Assembly (NCBI GenBank): GCA_035222895.1
Contig: JAVYIG010000096.1
Location: 1-64,000 of the forward strand
Reading direction: 5' to 3'
Source: Strongylocentrotus droebachiensis
Lineage: Eukaryota > Echinodermata > Echinoidea > Camarodonta > Strongylocentrotidae
DNA: 64,000 bases
Made by a program: the position numbers and the translations under genes. The notes below the pieces were generated by a model. It saw nothing but the letters and a program-made list of their open reading frames with translations. It did not search any database and was not told the origin of the DNA. Positions 51,201-57,544 of this stretch are shown here, one piece after another (position 1 is the first letter of the stretch; every line of letters starts with the position of its first letter).

Positions 51201-54200
51201 ACCCCAAGTGTGTTGGCTACCCGTATAGGCAAATCGATATCATTCCTATTGATATCGACCACGCAGCTGGCTACATGAATTGGTTGTAATGTTTCTCCGC
51301 TATTCATGGGTTCAATCAATCCGTATGGAAGATCGCCTTTTAGTTTAGTGACATTGGCACTGCCCGCGATGATGAATTCAGAGTTAGCAGGGATAATGAC
51401 GTCATGTTTGGCTATCACATTACAGCTCGAGTCAGAAATAATTTCACATTGAAACAAGCGATCATTCAAACGAAGCCCACGTCTAGGTTCAAGAATAAAG
51501 TTAAAGTGGTGCATGAAGTCAAATCCGAGAAGGCCCTCGTCACTTATATCAGCCACGAAGACATTCCACTTGAATGTCATGTCCTCAAGTGTGATGTCGA
51601 GATCAATCGTCCCATAGATATGTAGTATTTCATCATTCGCTGCTTGAAGTTGAATGTCCTCCGTCGGCTCTTTAAGATGTTTACGCAAATCTATGTCTAT
51701 ACCTTCGTAAACTTTAGAGGAAATAACAGTCACTGCTGCGCCCGAGTCGACCAAAAATTTAGCGTTTGCACCATGAACATTTGCTCCAATAAAAGCCGAA
51801 AGCCCTGTACTTTTGACGAGTTTAATTATTCTCGATGCATTACTCACTGTAGTTTTAAGGGCCGAAACCTGGTCGATTGGATCAGCCCCAGCTAGTTTCC
51901 CGCCTCGACATTATCCACGGATGGTAAGGGGTTGGCCTGCCGTTGATGCATAGGCTGGGGATGTTGTACATGATGTTGATGATGTGGTGGTGGTGGTGCC
52001 TGTGGTACCCACATTTGCTGCTGTGTCTTTGGCTGGGGCTGTGGCGGCACAAACTGTGGAGGTGCCCAGGCTTGTGGGACGAATGGTTGTTGTTGTTGAT
52101 AGCGGCGGTTGTCATAACGAGGATTAGGGCAGTTCCTAGCTAAATGCCCCTCCCTATCACACTCGTAACATCTGTTGTGCATGGGTCTACCACCTCGAGG
52201 TTGACGTCCTCTGTCATCATTCCCTCGCCTACCTTGCCGTCCATCTCCCGTTGTATTGGCATCTCTCGAATTTCTTTCAGCCTGATCCTTTAAGAGGGAT
52301 GAGAGTGTGTTAAGTCTTTCGTCAATGGACATAACGCGACGTTCAAAATCAGCAAGCCGGCCTTCGGTAACGCTAACCGATTGCGAGGATGACAGGGCCC
52401 TAATCGGCCGGTAGGCATTGGAGCTACTCTCCTCTCGCAGATTGAAATACCGCTCGGCTATCTCACGGGCCTCTTGCAGGGATTTAGGTTCGTGCATTCC
52501 CACTGTTAATGTCATGTTTTGGTCTCCGATTCCTCGTAGAAAATGTCTTGTGCTAATGGTTTCTATTGTGTCGACGTCGGCACTCGGATAACCGAAAGTT
52601 GTCAGTCTTCTTACGTCAGCGGCATAATCGGCAATAGTCTCCTTCGGTCCAAGACGCCTTGCCTCCAACTGGGAGACGAATGAGGCCGGTGTTTTCCTAT
52701 TTTCGAATCGCTCATTTAGCGCCGCTACCAGGTTATCGAAGTCCCCTGTGACGTCAGAGGAGAGTTGTTGGAAAGCGAAGTCTGCTGCATTACCTCGCAA
52801 GCAAGCCAGTATTCGAAATCGTTTTTCGTTTTTGTTCCATCCACACGCTTCTGCAATGTTCTGGAACGAAAAGATGAAGCTTTCCCACGGGCGTGTTCCA
52901 TCAAAATGTTCCTGATGGGGTAGCTGAATAGCAGCCCTTGGTTGAGCGGGGCTGCGAATTTGAACCTCCTCTTCCAAAGGTTGTGCATCTGTCTCGCTAG
53001 AGTGTTGAATTTGAAGTCGTGCTTCATCAAGCTCCAATTGGAGCTCCCTGATCTCCTGTTCTAAATCTGTTTTTCTACGCCTCCTTGCCATTTCGATTAG
53101 CGTGTTGAAGTCCAAAATCCCACCGCTGCCACCAGTGTAACGAAATTTGATTACAGGTGTTTAAATCAGACTGCTCTCGTTCAGTTCTCGCTCAATATCT
53201 CTCTCACTCGAGCTCAGGCGTGTATGCAATATAAATTCAACAGAAGAAATGGAGTATTCGTGAGTTTCAGTTCCATTCGATGTTTATTACTTCAAATAAT
53301 GACAACTTGGTATACAGTCAGGTTCAGTGAATTACGAAAAACGGCAGAAAGGAGTATGAGGAGAAGTCTCAAGAAGTCAGTCAGAAGTCTGAAGTCTGAA
53401 CTAGAAGTCTGACTAGGAAGTCCCTCGATTTTAGAATCCCTGGCTTTATATAGGGAGCTGTTTTGTAGCAGCAAGGACACAACCCGACCTCGAGCTAAAG
53501 GGCAGAGTCTGTCCTCAAACTGAGGACAAAGTCTGGCCTCCGCTCGGGGTCAGTCGGAGGCCGCACGCGACTGAGTATCTGTCCTTGCCGTTACGTAAGA
53601 CGAGGACAGATTCTCTAGACGAGCGTGGCCCTGGGCTTACGCAATCGAAATTCAAGAACTACTCGAGGACGAAAAACAACGTCGTAAATCTACTGAAGGA
53701 CAAGTTTGACTTGCACAGCAAGCAATAATATACAGCGAAATAATAATGAGCTATGCACATGATACAGACATATCTAAATTCGTAACAGTATGTAGAATTT
53801 TATTCTCTGTAATTTACAATCACTTCACTTTAATTCTGTACTTACATTTCATTCCCTCTAATTAGTATTCACAATTAAAACTAATGCTATACCCCGTCTG
53901 TTGATCAGAGCGAGAAGGGAAATTGTATGAAAATCTGTGTTTTAATAAAGGTATACCAGTTAATGCCCTTCTGGCTCCATACAGATTTTTATATAGTATA
54001 TTATAATCATATATAAATATATAAATATAGTTTAAACTTGTTTCTGACTTGTTTTTCAATTACAAATCGATCAATCGATCTTATTTACTGGGTGTAAGCC
54101 ACAAATATGTTTAAACTATTGAATTTTCTCCCAGGAAGCATTACATTTATTTAAAAAATATATATATATAAATATGTTTATCATAATTCAGAAAATATCC

Positions 54201-57200
54201 TTCTGGTGTGTTATACATATTTCTTTTGTTTGTTGATTATCATTTCCATATTATGTGTTTGTATATTAGGAAACTAAGCTTGTAAAGGCTTTATTTATGT
54301 AGTTCCCCATATCATTTTAAAATTGTGTGTATGATTTATTTGTATTATTATTATTGACTGTATTTATTGGTTTTGTTTTACTTACAGTGATGTTAACTTG
54401 GTGAGATTGTGGAAGGTATCAGCTGCAACTCTCTGTAAAGTTCCTCCAAGGATAGTACTGGATGATAAATAAATAAATTAATATGATATGATATAAGCAC
54501 TGGTAATTCTCTCCATTGCCACTCCGAGTCCATTGTTATTTGGTCGTAAGGATAGTACTGGATGATAAATATATAAATCAATGTGATATAATAACTTTGA
54601 TAATATATAAGCACTGGTAATTCTCTCTATGGCCACTCCATTGTTATTTGGTCGTAAGGATAGTACTGGGTAATAAATATAAATCAATGTGATATAATAA
54701 CTTTTATAATATATAAGCACTGGTAATTCTCTCTATGGCCACTCCCTTGATATTTGGTCGTAAGGATAGTACTGGATGATAAATATATAAATCGATATGA
54801 TATCATAACTTCTATAATATATATACACTGTCGTAATTCTCTCTATGGCCACTTTGTTTTTATTTGGTCGTAGATGGCAGCACTCAAAGGCACTTATCAG
54901 AGCCATTTATACACAGTTTGGCCAACTTGGTTTCACTGGGTCACAACATGGCTTATATATATTCTTTTGTTTTGTGCTTGCCCAACAAAGCAGTAGTCCC
55001 CTAATTGTGTCCAACTCGAACCGGGTTGGCCAAACTCTGTGTATACATGTAGATGGCTCTGGCACTTATAAAGGTCCCATACAAATACAATGGGTTGAGC
55101 ACTGGAAAGTGTGATAGAGAGATGATAGTTTCATAGCGAATAAAAATATAAGCAACAGATTATGATGGCGCCTATATACAGTGTACATAGATCTTATGAA
55201 ATAATTGGGGGATTTCATGGTACCTAAACAATACTATAGTTAAGTCAAGAATTAGTTGACACTGCTGTACATTCTCTAATGAAGCTAGAAGAAACCTTGT
55301 CGTCTTCCCTGGTATTGAATCTTTGCATGACCTGCCCAGTGTGGGAGGAAGTGCGCCCTCAACAGTCTAACATCAGACAGGGCCCCATTTCACAAAACAT
55401 GTCATCAGTGACAAATGACAGTTTCTGTTATAAGCTGGTGAAATCCTTGCTTCTGATTGGTTACCAGCAGATTTGTCACTGATTTTTGTCATTTGTCATT
55501 AAGAAAAGGCTTTGTGAAACAGGTCCCTGAACTTGGGTCAATTGATGTTGTATGCATCGATCACCTAGCTTGCATTAACAAACATATGCGTGCATTAATA
55601 AATTTGCCATTAACATAAATGCACCGTCAACTTCCAAATAGCATTTATTACAAAATGTAGAATAAAACACAGCCCGTGCATAAGCAAGAAACAAGAACAA
55701 TTAATGCATTAATTCTCTTGAGGTTTGTCCACACCGGTTTATCTTAATAGAAGTTCTGCAACTCATCTAAAGCTTGCATGCGGGATGGCCATGTTGCACC
55801 ATGTTTCATGAAACAATCAGAACTGCCACAGTTCAATGACAAATTGGCTAATAGTCAATCAAATGTCATTATTTAATTAGTTTATAAAAGTTATTGCACC
55901 TTTTTTATTTCAAGTTTATTTGAAACAGGACCCTGAATTGGATATAAATGTAAAGTTATTGCAAAAAGGATAAACAGAGGTGTCTAAAATATTTCCCCAA
56001 AATATTTTAAGTAAACTATTGAGAGATCAATGAAGAGCAAGTAGAAATTAGATAACAAATAAGCAGGGTCTTGTTTCACAAAACTATGATCAATAACAAG
56101 TTACAATAACTGTTATAAGCTACTGAAATTGTTGCATTTCATTGGCTGGGAGCAAAGTTCTAATAGAAGTTTAGAGTTTGTTATTGATAACAAGCTTTAT
56201 AATATAACAGGGTTCCGATTCAATTTCTTGGCAGGTGCATCGTACGTACGCAAGCCTTACTTACATTTCTGTAACATCCTCAGAAAATGTGGAAGAAGTC
56301 AAATTCTCAAAATTGTAATTCTTGACAAATCTGTGAAAAAAATAAAAGAATACATGAATTTTAACACTTGTCAAGGACACTTTTTATAAGGACAATCATT
56401 TCTTTAACTCCTGTTTGTTAAAGACGCATATATACGGGCTCTCATGGGGAATCCAACATCCTTCCTTCATTCGTTCGTGTGTTTACCCAATAATAGGTGT
56501 TGTCAATCACTCAATGTCCCCCTCAAATTTGAATTCTGGACATTATCAAAACTGATTATAATTTTGAAAATAGATTTCATACTGTACTCCGATAATCATA
56601 AAAATGATCAACTCATGTTGGATAAGCACAAAATTAAAGTTGACTTTCCCAAAATCATGACAGAACAAAAAGTTAAATACGTTGACAAAAATTCTTTTCG
56701 CTATTTTTAACTGAGATCGAGTACTATCTTTAAGATATTCCGACTTTCTGTTTTTCTATGAACGGAACAACATTTTTAGGGGAAAGAACTTACACAGTTA
56801 CTCAATTGAACATTTTATAACACATTGTGAAGTTGTAAAGCTACTTTGGTCTATCCAATAAAATTATCTATCTTCAAAACTTTTAAAAAGTCATTTTCTT
56901 GGATTTTGAAAGAATGTTTGGTTGTCCCAAGGACTATCCAAATTCAATATGTATAAATTTCTTCATATTGTGTACCAGATTCTACATACACTGCTGCAAA
57001 TTTAAGAAAGAGAAAACAGAATTTTCATGGTCTTATATCTTCGATTAAAATTAAGTCTAAATCTGAATGTAATTTCAGCTAAGCATGACAAGTTAAGCCT
57101 CCATTAAAAAAAATATATATATGAATTGTAGAGGACTACATGATTTTTTTTTTGTCATTTCACATTCCTGTACATGATTGTAAAAAGCCAGTTGGTTTTC

Positions 57201-57496
57201 ATGTTATCATTGAGTACTCAATAAAAAATATAAAAAATAAAATAAAAATTACACAGTTGTTGCCGAGGAGCAGTCGATAGTCAACTCATTCTCGTCTATG
57301 GTGCAGCCTGTATTGGTTTTACCACTGTAATCACTATTGGCTCGACCGTAACCTCCAGTGATAGCTGATGTTGCTGACCATATGCCGTTGAAGCGGTCGT
57401 TTCCAGCTGGGGGAAATGAGGTACAGTAAGAATTTTGATAATAATGATCTGGGTTTATATAGCATTTGATACAAAATACAATCTCTAGCCAAAGAA

Positions 57497-57544
<48 letters not shown>

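Larger units (their letters stand above)
43818..53787 (-). mobile_element. Complete Ty3/gypsy LTR retrotransposon
   Basis: The element is 9,970 bp and lies in intron 4 of the LRR gene, in the same orientation as the gene. It has two 652-bp LTRs, a tRNA-Leu primer site, gag, pol in the -1 frame, an extra 189-residue ORF, a polypurine tract, and a 4-bp GTAT duplication at 43814-43817 and 53788-53791. The order protease, RT, RNase H, integrase is that of Ty3/gypsy (Metaviridae-like) elements. The LTRs differ visibly only at 43824/53142 (A/G). The reading frames are intact. Both points indicate a recent insertion that may still be competent. Removing it restores an intron of about 1.07 kb. Confidence 0.95.
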
